From contig CAVXYY010000004.1 of assembly GCA_963766195.1 (NCBI GenBank), positions 248,001-312,000 of the forward strand: a stretch of DNA of 64,000 nt. The letters run 5' to 3'. Both the position numbers and the translations under genes were made by a program. Each line of letters opens with the position of its first letter. The stretch's first letter is position 1. This document shows, piece by piece, positions 1 to 9,054 of this stretch. The DNA is from JAHEFT01 sp963766195 (GTDB lineage: Bacteria; Pseudomonadota; Gammaproteobacteria; Xanthomonadales; SZUA-36). The notes beneath the pieces were generated by a model. The model was not told where the DNA came from. It searched no databases and was given only the letters and a program-made list of their open reading frames with translations.

Positions 1-1178
1 ACTTTCGCCAGGTCTCCCAGCAACTGCGGATTCAGGAATACCGGGCAGGCCTCGAGGCATTTTCCGCAGCGGATGCAGGGCAGTATCTCCTGCCGCTTGC
101 ACTCGTTGTCGGCCAGGACGAGGACGGCGCCCGTGGCTTTCAGGATAGGCACGTCCAGGTTTGACTGGCCGAGACCCATCATCGGGCCGCCGAACAGGAT
201 TTCGGCTGCGTCGTCTGTCAAACCGCCACAGGCCTGGATGACATCACGCAGCTTGGTGCCGAAGGGAATCATCCAGTTACCCGGCTCGCGAATGCCGCGC
301 CCGGACACCGTGATGATCCGTTCGATCAGGGGCTGTCCGGTTTCGAACACGATGGCCACGTTGGACGTGGTCGCCACGTTCTGCACCAGCGCGCCGATGG
401 CGCTTGGCAAGGCTCCCGACGGCACTTCCCTGCCGGTTACCGCCTTGATCAACATTTTCTCCGCGCCTTGCGGATACTTGACTTTCAACGGCGCAATGGT
501 CACATCCAGGTCATCCGGTGCCGTTTTGCGCATGATCTCAATCGCATCCGGCTTGTTGGCCTCGATGCCGATCACTGCGCGCTTGATGCCCAGCGCCTTC
601 AGCATGATCCGGATACCCAGGTGAACCTCTTCTGGCCGCTCCAGCATGGTGCGATGGTCCGAGGTCTGGTACGGCTCACACTCGCATCCATTGACCAGCA
701 GCACGTCAACCGGCTGATCTTTTGGAGGATTCAACTTGACGTGGGATGGAAATGCCGCGCCACCGAGGCCCACGATACCGGCCTGAAAAATGACCTTCGA
801 AAGATCCTCTTCTTTGACATCCTGCCAGTGCGGAACGACCCGTGGCCGCTGCATCTGCGTGGAGTAAGGGTCAACGTTGATACGGATGGATGGAACCATT
901 CGACCGGACGGGTGCGGCCACAGCTCAATCGACTTCACAGTCCCTGAGGCAGTGGCATGGATGGGGACGGAAACAAAGCCACCCGCTTCGGCAATGACGT
1001 CACCCCGTTCAATGCGATCACCGGCTTTGACCAGGGCCTTTGCCGGCGCACCGATGTGCTGCGTCAGTGGCAGCACGATTTCATCGGTGAAAGGCATGCG
1101 CCGCGTGGCTTTCCCCGAAGTAAGGTCCTTGTTCTCCGGGGGATGGACGCCATGCTTGAAACTCAGAAGCTTGCTCAT
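1..1178 (-). CDS. rnfC: Electron transport complex subunit RnfC (partial, C-terminus beyond left edge)
   Basis: About 392 residues are visible, starting MSKLLSFKHGVHPPENKDLT at the ATG ending at 1178; the rest lies outside the window. RnfC is the peripheral iron-sulfur/flavin subunit of the Rnf complex that exchanges electrons with NAD(H). Visible support: a NuoF-like glycine-rich stretch GLGGAAFPSH near residue 136, followed by the [4Fe-4S] motif CIRCGKCLEACP at about residues 368-379. It is the last visible gene of the minus-strand operon, 8 bp after the oxidoreductase gene. rnfD, G, E and A would be expected further left, which cannot be checked here. Confidence 0.93.
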   Translation of the reverse strand, partial: MSKLLSFKHGVHPPENKDLTSGKATRRMPFTDEIVLPLTQHIGAPAKALVKAGDRIERGDVIAEAGGFVSVPIHATASGTVKSIELWPHPSGRMVPSIRINVDPYSTQMQRPRVVPHWQDVKEEDLSKVIFQAGIVGLGGAAFPSHVKLNPPKDQPVDVLLVNGCECEPYQTSDHRTMLERPEEVHLGIRIMLKALGIKRAVIGIEANKPDAIEIMRKTAPDDLDVTIAPLKVKYPQGAEKMLIKAVTGREVPSGALPSAIGALVQNVATTSNVAIVFETGQPLIERIITVSGRGIREPGNWMIPFGTKLRDVIQACGGLTDDAAEILFGGPMMGLGQSNLDVPILKATGAVLVLADNECKRQEILPCIRCGKCLEACPVFLNPQLLGDLAK

Positions 1179-1186
1179 CACGGTAC

Positions 1187-4100
1187 TCAGTTGAATGGCT
1201 CGGCGCGTTTGATCAGCTTGTCCAGATCCTTCTCATCCGGATTCAGCGGATCACCGGGATGGATGATTCCGGGCGCACAGGTCTCGGCCGCCATGACCAG
1301 CTGTTTGAATGTTCCGGCCCTGGGATCCTTGATATAGGCCAGGCCGTCTTCATTGTAAGCAAACATCTTGTTGTTGATCTTGGTGCATTCATCACAGGAA
1401 GTGCAGCGGATGGTTTCGATATAGGGCTCGTTGCCCATGTCTTCGTCATCGTCATCCACTGCGACATCTGCCTTGACCGCGGCTTCCGGGGCCTCTGCAA
1501 CCTTTTCGGCCGCCGGGGCCTTTGTCGGCGCGTTGGAAGCGGGACTGCCAGCCAGGTTCATGCCCACCGGCGCCGTAAATGCCGGGCCTTTCCATTGCTC
1601 AGCTTTTTCCAGCAGTTGCGCCACGGTTTCGTTGGCACTGGACCGCAAAAGTCCCTCGGCGAGCCGCCTGGCGATCAGCTGCGGATACTGGGTCGTCAGC
1701 AGCGCAATTTTTCCTTCGTACTCGGACTTGAGCGCTTCCATTTTCGCTTCCAGCTGCCGGGTGACACCCTCTGCGACCGTATCGCGCATATTGTCCGAAA
1801 CGTCGATTCCGGCGAGTTCTTTCAATTGGGCCCAGTAGTTCAGACGCTCTTCGGCCAGTTGCACGATTTCGTTTGAAACGCAGATTTTCCCCAGCCTTTT
1901 TTCCGCATCGACCGTGTAAATAAACGGGGTGGCGTCTGTGCGATCATCCTGATCCATCTCGATGTAGTCATGGAAAGGAACCAGTTCAGATTCGCCATCG
2001 GGTTTCGAATAGTGTTCGCGAAAACGCGATTCGCCCAACGCCCAGTCGGCTACCGTCAGGGGCAGCGTCATTTTTTGTTCATTGCCTTGCTCGTCGACAT
2101 GAATCAGGTCAAAGCTCGTCCATTTTTCCAGCGGGGACGGGTTGCCTTCGAGGTTCATGCATTCGGAGAAGGTGGCGCCCAGGTCGGGGTCGAACACCAG
2201 GTTGGGCACGGCCCTGCTTTCCAGTGCTAGCCTGGCGGCTTCCGGCGCGCTGTCCTGCGCAATTCCCCAGTCACGCGGGCAGGGTGAATTGAGAATGAAA
2301 ATGGCGGGCCGCCTGACCTGCAGACCCCGCAGCAGGTTCTTGAACAGGTGTGAAGGGGTCGCCAGTGACGACTGCATGACAAAAGCGCCCCTGTGGGCCA
2401 TCGAAATCAGCGCCAGCTCTTTTCTGACCTCTTCCTTACCCTTCCGGTCAGGCCCATGATCTGCCCTGTCGGAAACCTGGCCGGTGGAGTTGGCCGTGCA
2501 GGCCTGGCCGCCGGTGGTTGAGTCGCCCTGGGTGTCAACAACGATCACCCTGATCGGTTTATCCGAGGCCATCACGCGCGACAGGTTCTGGAAGCCGATA
2601 TCCATCATGGCCTCGTCGCCGCCTACCGCGAACAGCGGGGGACACAGGTTGAATTCCTCGTCCGTGAATTGTTCCCAGGAAAAGTCCGAGAAGAAATTCT
2701 CATCAGCAGAAGCATCGTAGGAATCGGTCAGCAGTTTCTCAGCGCGCCGGACGGCAATGAAACCGTCCGCCATCTTGCGCATATGGCCTTCAAACAGACC
2801 TACGGCCACGGACGGGGCGTCCTGGAACAGGTGGCTCACCCACGGGAAAGGGTAGGGGTTGAACGGAAAAGTCGCTCCCCACACTGATGTGCAACCGGTG
2901 GAATTGCTGAAGCCCATGCGGGCACGGCCGCGCCCACTGGGGCCCTGCACATAGCGCCAATGAAGATCCTTCAATTGCTCGATGGTCTCGTGGATCAGGT
3001 GAACGCGTTCTTTTTTTCCGATCTCGACGGGCACCGTCAGACCTTCGGAATCGGCTGAAACGGCTGCCAGGTTGGTTTCAGAAATCAGCAGTTTACGGGC
3101 TTTTTCATCGAGCTCGGCAGACAGCCGCTCCAGCTCTTTTACGTGTTGTTCCACGCGCGGGGCCATGGCCGCATTGACCGCCGATAAAACGAGGTGGATG
3201 CTGGTTTTCTCACCACATCCCATGCAGGCATTGTCGCCGCCCAGCATGGACATGTAGTTGCTTTGCTTGAGCAGAAGGGAAGGCATGACACCGATGCTGT
3301 CGTCCATGCTGGAGATCCGGATGTACCGGTCATCGGTCTCCGGGAGGTTTTTCCACAGTTTCCAGTTCGCCTCGAGCGTGTCCTGCCGTTCGCGGTTTTG
3401 TTCCACGCTGATCAGTGCGCCGTCATCGCAGACGGCCACGCAAACGTCACAGCCCTTGCAGGTCTCGGGATTGACGGTAATCGAGAGTAATCCGCCGGTT
3501 CCTTTCTCCTTTGACTCCGGCAAATCGAAGAAAGGCGCAGTTTTGGCCAGCGGGAAATCCGCCAGCGCCGCGTGTACCTGTTCGTATTGAGCATCGACCT
3601 CGGCCCGGCGCTCTTCATCCCAGTTGGATTTTTCAGCAACCGTCTCGTAGGCCTGCGCCAAAACCTTCCCGAAGGTTTCAAAGCTGTCGCTCTTGATGAT
3701 CTTGCGTGATTCCAGGCCCAGTTTTTTCACCATTTGGTTGAATCGTGCCAAAGGCTCCTGCGGTGTGGATACCGTTTTGATCGCTGCTTCCAGGACCTCT
3801 TCGACGGTGTTGACCACGCCGGGAATTGCAGAATCAGGGCATTGCACCCAGCATTTGCTGCAGCCGGTGCATTTGTCGGCGACAAACTGGGGCACCAGGA
3901 AACGGACGTCCGACATGTCGCGCATGTTCGATGTCGCCGCCGGAATGGCGCTGATGGCGGTAAACGGGTCAGCCAATACATCCTTGCCTGTTTTGTACTG
4001 CGCGCAAACCTGGTTCCAGAATTCGCCCGGATTGCCAATACCCTTTCCAGCCTTGGCTCCCGCCATTGCGCTGGGGATCAGGGGGATCTTCGCTGCGTAT

Positions 4101-6257
4101 CCTTCATCTCCGAGGCCGGCGAGATCGAGTTCCCGGGTCTCTTCAAAACCGCGGGTAAACATCAGGATGTCATCTTCAATGTCGCCTGCATCAAGATGGT
4201 CGGAATTTTCCGCCAGGTAGCCGCGCAGGGCTTCGATCAGGCGTTCACGTACAAGGCCTTTTACACCTCCGGGAGGAGCGGCTTTGAAGAAGGCGCCCAT
4301 GAAGGCCATGCCCTGCAGGTGGAATCGCTCGGCCGGGTTTGTTGCTTCAGAAAGGGCGATACCAATGCCATCGACGGCGCAGACCCTGATCTTCCTGCTG
4401 CGGATTTGCCACTGCGCGGTCTGCGGGAAGCTGTTCCACAATTCTATTCCGGAAAGGGTGCTCTGGATGATCAGCGTACCGCCGTCATGCATTCCGGACA
4501 GGGGGTCCGTATGCTGGAAAACATGGGGGTCGTGGGCAATCACCGCGTCAACGTGCTGAAGCTCGCAATTGAGGCGCAAAGGCTGCTTTGACAACTGCGC
4601 GGAATAAGTTGTGGGCTGGCCGCGCTTTTCGGCGCCGTGCCTCGGGTACGCCTTCACGTGCAGGCCCAGCAAACGTGCTGCCGTCAGCATCAGCTGGTTG
4701 CCTGTATTGATGACGTCCCAGCCGCCGACTGAATGTATTCTCAGCTCGAACGCATCCTCGGGATTGAGATTGGGGTTCCCCGCCGGCGCAAGCGCCAGTT
4801 TTGCCACGTGGGGGTAATCTGCAAGAATTTTTTCCTGCCAGATCTGGATCTTGGGTAACTGCGTCTCTTTCTGGATGAACTCGATACCCAGGTAGAACTG
4901 GCGCTGTTTATCGCCGTCTTCGAGCATGTTGTCAACGGCGGCGATGATGTCTCCAGGTTGCAGGTCCCTGCTGCCGAGGCCGAAACAGGCCGAGTAAAGA
5001 TCCGGCACCTGGCCCGGCTCGAGCACTGCCAGGTCTTTATAGGGAGGGGTCTCGTCGGTATTCCGGGCACGTCTTTTTTTGCCGTGGCTGCCGGCGGCCC
5101 GGCCGTTTTCCACGGCTTGCGCCAGGGCCGAACGTATTTCACGGATCATCGGCAATTCAACGGCGAGCGGCTGATCTGTTCGTTCCAGAACGACCACGCC
5201 TTTTTTCCCTGCGAGCAAGCTGGAAACCAGGTCCGCCGGGAAGGGGCGGAACATGACCAGGTCAAGCACACCTACCTTCAGGCGTCGGTTTTGCCGCAGG
5301 TAGTCTGCCACGACCTGCGCGTTGCAAACCACCGAACCCTGCCCGACGATGACGTAGTCTGCATCCTCCATCCGGTAGCCCATGGCGCGGGCATAGTTAC
5401 GCCCGGTAAGCGCCGCATACTCTTCGAACGCCTGGTCGGTCAAGGGGTGCAATATGGTCGAAATAGAAGGGGCGTTGCGCCGCTACGCCCTGGGCATAGG
5501 ATTCCTGGTTCTGCACCACGCCCAGGCTGGCCGGATAGTCGAAGTCGTAGAGTTCGGGTATGCGCCGGCGCCGGTCACCAAACACGGCCCGCTGTGCCGG
5601 GGTCGGGGTATCAATCAGGTCATCAGGGGAGCCCAGGTACTCCCGGATCAGTTCGCGCTCCGGTTGCTGATACGATTCGATCACATGACTGGTGAGGAAG
5701 CCGTCCTGGGCACAGATTCCGGGGTTGAGCGAAAGCTCGGCGATGCGATGAGCAATGAGATTCAGGTCGGCGACGCTTTGTACATCCTTGGCGAAGATCT
5801 GGAAAAACCCCGTGTCATCAACGGCGTGATAGTCATCGTGCCCGGCGTGAATATTGAGTGAATGCTTGGTCATCGCACGGGCGGCAACGTTCAGGACGTA
5901 GGTCAGCCGTTTGCCCACTGCCGCATACAGCGACTCGTGCATATAGGCAATGCCCTGACCGCTGGAGAAGTTGGTTGAGCGTAAACCCACCATGCTCATG
6001 CCGGCCGTCACACCCGCGGCAGCGTGCTCACCTTCCGGCTCAAAAAAGATCAGGTTGCGCCCATTGACGTTTTTCTGGCCCTTTGCGACTGCATCCGCCC
6101 AGCCTTCCCCCATCTGGGTGGACGGCGTTATCGGGTAAGCGCCCGCGGCGTCACTGGCTGCAGTCTCCATTGCAACGACGGCCGAGCTTCCGTCCCCGGT
6201 TTTTAGAATCCCCGGGTACCTGGCATGATTTTCTTCCTGTTTTCTTACCCGCTTCAT
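1187..6257 (-). CDS. Giant pyruvate/2-oxoacid:ferredoxin oxidoreductase (PFOR-like), extended C-terminus; one frame break
   Basis: The gene would encode about 1689 aa once one base is removed near 5443 (CCCCTTGACC read as CCCCTGACC), which joins ...DHIAPL to TDQAFEEYAALTG. Enzymes of this type oxidise a 2-oxoacid plus CoA and reduce ferredoxin. Domains in order: N-terminal pyrimidine-binding domain (GAYPITPSTQMGEGW), gamma-like domain near residues 500-600, two ferredoxin-type clusters (CTGCSKCWVQCP near 796, CKGCDVCVAVCD near 933), and a TPP-binding domain (CMGCGEKTS near 1011, GGDEAMMDIG near 1212, DTQGDSTTGGQ). The usual family length is about 1200 aa. Here a helical linker and a third cysteine cluster (CTSCDEC near 1618, CAPG near 1660) are added. 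The ATG overlaps the rnfB stop. Substrate preference is not readable from sequence. Confidence 0.85.
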
Positions 6258-7105
6258 ACGGTTCTTCTCTCCAGTTCTGCCGGACTTACCTTAAACTGCT
6301 GCCCTTCAACCCAGACAATGGCCCCGGTTTCACACCGTAAAGTCGCCTTCGGGTCAGTCAGGGAATTTTTTTCATAATCAATTACAGCCAGGTTATTCCG
6401 GATTTCAATAACGCCCGGCTCTGAATCAGCGACACATTTCATGCAGGCGTTACAGGCCACGCGACAAAGATCTACGGCCGAATCGCCATGGAGCAGGTTT
6501 TTGCACTGAACGATCAGTTTCTGATCCATGGGCATCAAAACGAAAAGATCCAGCGGGCAGGCGATCACACAGTCATTGCATGCGGTGCAGAGTTCCGGGT
6601 CGACCACCGGCAATTCATTTTCGTTCATATGAATCGCATCAAGCAGGCAGGATTTCTCGCAATCGGCCAAGCCAAGACAACCCCAGGCGCAGGCTTTTCC
6701 CCCGCTGGCGACAGATGCTGCCGCCTTGCAGCTATCAAAACCTGAGTATCCAGAGTTGCGGACCGATTCGTCTTTTCCGCCAGCGCAGAGCAGGCGCGCC
6801 ACCCGTTTGTTCGCGGCACCGGCATCCACGCCCAGGTAATTCGCGACATCTGCTATGTCGTCCGGCCCCATCACCGTGCAGCCCGAAGGTTTTTGTTCGC
6901 CGGTAATCAATGCTTCTGCAAAGGCCCGGCAACCCGGCGTGCCGCATGCGCCGCAGTTGGTGTTCGGCAACAACTCTTCCACGGCACTTATTCGTGGGTC
7001 TTCCCAAACCCAGAACTTCTTGTTGACCATGGCGATCAAAAAGCCGAAAAACAGCCCCACGCCTCCGAGAATCAGGGCCGAATCCAGGATAGGGTTGCCG
7101 GTCAT
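6254..7105 (-). CDS. rnfB: Electron transport complex subunit RnfB
   Basis: This 283-aa iron-sulfur protein carries electrons from ferredoxin into the Rnf membrane complex. It has an N-terminal membrane helix (residues about 7-26), then the RnfB-type cluster with Cys51, Cys54, Cys59 and Cys76, then two ferredoxin-like clusters (CTACNDCVIACP at 173-184 and C214/C218/C221/C224). A good ribosome site, AGGGA, lies 8 nt before the ATG. The end overlaps the start of the PFOR-like gene by 4 nt (ATGA), implying translational coupling. Finding rnfB and rnfC split by a 2-oxoacid oxidoreductase, rather than in the usual rnfABCDGE order, is unusual. Confidence 0.93.
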   Translation of the reverse strand: MTGNPILDSALILGGVGLFFGFLIAMVNKKFWVWEDPRISAVEELLPNTNCGACGTPGCRAFAEALITGEQKPSGCTVMGPDDIADVANYLGVDAGAANKRVARLLCAGGKDESVRNSGYSGFDSCKAAASVASGGKACAWGCLGLADCEKSCLLDAIHMNENELPVVDPELCTACNDCVIACPLDLFVLMPMDQKLIVQCKNLLHGDSAVDLCRVACNACMKCVADSEPGVIEIRNNLAVIDYEKNSLTDPKATLRCETGAIVWVEGQQFKVSPAELERRTV

Positions 7106-7136
7106 GAGATATTCCCTGGTGTCATATCACCGGGAG

Positions 7137-8108
7137 CTAGGCAGAGGAACCGGATAAATCGGTTTGGCTCAACAACCAGGCGGAGAGCTTGCCGGCAGGA
7201 TCCGACGCAGCGTCTCCCTTGGGCACAGGCAATACGGCAAGACTTTCCAGCAATGCGTAGTCCTGCGCCTGCTGAGCCACACTGATACCACCAATAGCGC
7301 GCTTCCTTACTTCTTTCGGAAGCTCCAGTGACACGAATCGCTCATAGCTCGTTGCACCCGCCGAGGGATCATGCACAAAACTTGCGGTTCCCTCCGGAAG
7401 CAATGCTGCCACGGCCGGGCCATCGAATTTCGAAAATGCCTCCAGGGCCGCGTCACCGGTTTGCTGCTGGACAAACGTGCCCGGAGAAATCACGCGCGAC
7501 AGGGCGGCAGCGGGAGCATCACCCTCGACGACAAAGACAAACCGCGAGCCTTCATCGAGAAAGGGGACGATTACCGAGGGATTGAAATCAACACCCGATA
7601 ATGCAACCACCAGGGCCGGAGCCAGCGCGCGTTCTGAACTGCTCCAGTCTTCGAATGGAAATTTTTCCAGCAGCGCTGCGTGTTTTTCTTCCACGTATTT
7701 GCTGCGTTTCGCCAGGTCAATCACGCGTGCTGCTGCAAAAGCACGTCCAATCGATGACAGCCGATGGCGAACCTGGCACGATAACCGTTGGCCCGGTTCC
7801 AGGTGAAGAACGAAGAGATCATCACCTTCTGCAAGCACGGCCTGCAAAACTTCCTGTGCGGCCCGAATGGGGGCTTCCGCCTCTGCATCGATCCGCCTGG
7901 CTTTGGGGGCGAAAGAAGCAAAGCGTTCAGAATTCACCCTGCCTTGTGCAAAACGTCCCAGGGCCATTGTTTGATCATCTGCCACATTTCCTGTCCCGGC
8001 CAACAGGCCGCGGACCTGGTCGGCGGTTGCAGCTACGGCGGAACGAAACAGTTCAGTCCGCGAGCTGATTGCATCCAGGGCAATTCGCAATTGTTCATCA
8101 GACGCCAT
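7137..8108 (-). CDS. Protein of unknown function inside the Rnf/2-oxoacid oxidoreductase operon
   Basis: I do not recognise this 323-aa protein. The start is set by ATGGCGTCTGATG at 8108 with AAGGAG about 10 nt upstream; the frame stays open further upstream but that part is out-of-frame korB sequence. The protein is alanine-rich, appears soluble, and has no cysteine cluster, transmembrane segment or obvious nucleotide-binding loop. It overlaps the korB end by 11 nt and ends 31 nt before rnfB, so it sits firmly in the operon between the dehydrogenase and the membrane acceptor. An assembly, scaffold or regulatory role for the oxidoreductase is possible, but that is inference from position only. 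Confidence 0.8.
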   Translation of the reverse strand: MASDEQLRIALDAISSRTELFRSAVAATADQVRGLLAGTGNVADDQTMALGRFAQGRVNSERFASFAPKARRIDAEAEAPIRAAQEVLQAVLAEGDDLFVLHLEPGQRLSCQVRHRLSSIGRAFAAARVIDLAKRSKYVEEKHAALLEKFPFEDWSSSERALAPALVVALSGVDFNPSVIVPFLDEGSRFVFVVEGDAPAAALSRVISPGTFVQQQTGDAALEAFSKFDGPAVAALLPEGTASFVHDPSAGATSYERFVSLELPKEVRKRAIGGISVAQQAQDYALLESLAVLPVPKGDAASDPAGKLSAWLLSQTDLSGSSA

Positions 8109-9054
8109 AACGATCAAACTCCTTGTTAAGTCTGCGGACTTTTTCTTCTGCTGAAACAGGCGTTCTCGCCCGAACTTCTTCGTAAACCGGCAAGTTGTCG
8201 TCGCGGAAGAAGATTCCCAGGCGCAGCATGTCTTTTCTTTGCGCCAGGGCACGGGCCTCGTCGAGGTCTTTCGGGTCATGCACACGGCGCGATTTGTAAA
8301 GCTGGTGCAGGCTTGGAACGTCCACTCCGTTTTCATGCACCAGTAACTCGGTCAGGTCGGGGTCTTTCACATTCTGCCAGAAACACATCCGGTGTGAACT
8401 TGGGACAGCGTTGCAATATGCGGACAAATGAAAATCCGGGATGCTCATAGGCTGCCTGCAGGGTGGCGTAGAGATGGGCCGGAACCCAGTCTGCCGTTTG
8501 CGCCACGAAAGAGGCATTGGAAATCCCCAGTGTCGCCTGTAAAGGATCGAGCGCCGGCAATACCGCACCACGCGGTGAAGTATTCGATTTGTGACCCATC
8601 GGTGTGGTCGGCGATGTCTGGTTCTTGGTCAGGCCGTAAATGTTGTTGTCCAGCAGCAGTACGGTCATATTCGCGTTGTAGCGCGTTGCATGAATCCAGT
8701 GTCCTGCCCCGATGGAGGTGCAGTCGCCGTCGCCCATCACGACAAAAACATCGAGTTCAGGCCGCGCCAGTTTCAGACCCGTGGCGATCGGCAAGGCCCG
8801 GCCATGTATGCCGTGGAAGCCGTAGGCATTGACATAATGCGGAAAGCGGCTGGAGCAACCGATGCCTGAGACGAAAGCCATTTTCTCTGGCTGCAACTGT
8901 TCCTTGGCCAACAGGCGTTTGACCGCATTGAGGGCGCCGAAGTCGCCGCAACCCGCGCACCATTTGCCGACGCGGGTTTGATAATCCTCCGCCTCGAAAC
9001 AGCTGGTTTTCTTCGACTTTCAAGATCCAAAAGGGAAAGTGCAATGCTACTCAT
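8098..9054 (-). CDS. korB: 2-oxoacid:ferredoxin oxidoreductase, beta (TPP) subunit; three frame breaks
   Basis: This subunit binds thiamine diphosphate and partners with KorA. The family signatures are WCAGCGDFGALNAVK, a CSSRFPHYVNAYGFHGIHG stretch, and the TPP/Mg loop GDGDCTSIGAGH...LLLDNNIYGLT. Reading is broken at about 9022 (GATCTTGAAAG), 8998 (GAAAC) and 8382 (AGAAACAC). Removing one base at each restores a continuous 317-aa product, a normal length for the family. The ATG overlaps the korA stop (ATGA). The C-terminus continues through KDPDLTELLVHENG to DRYGV and overlaps the next gene. All three breaks are single extra bases, more like sequence error than decay. Confidence 0.85.

Noticed and set aside
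8109..8336. N-terminal extension of the unknown 323-aa protein
   Set aside because: This stretch is korB coding sequence read in another frame; the ATG at 8108 has a good ribosome site.
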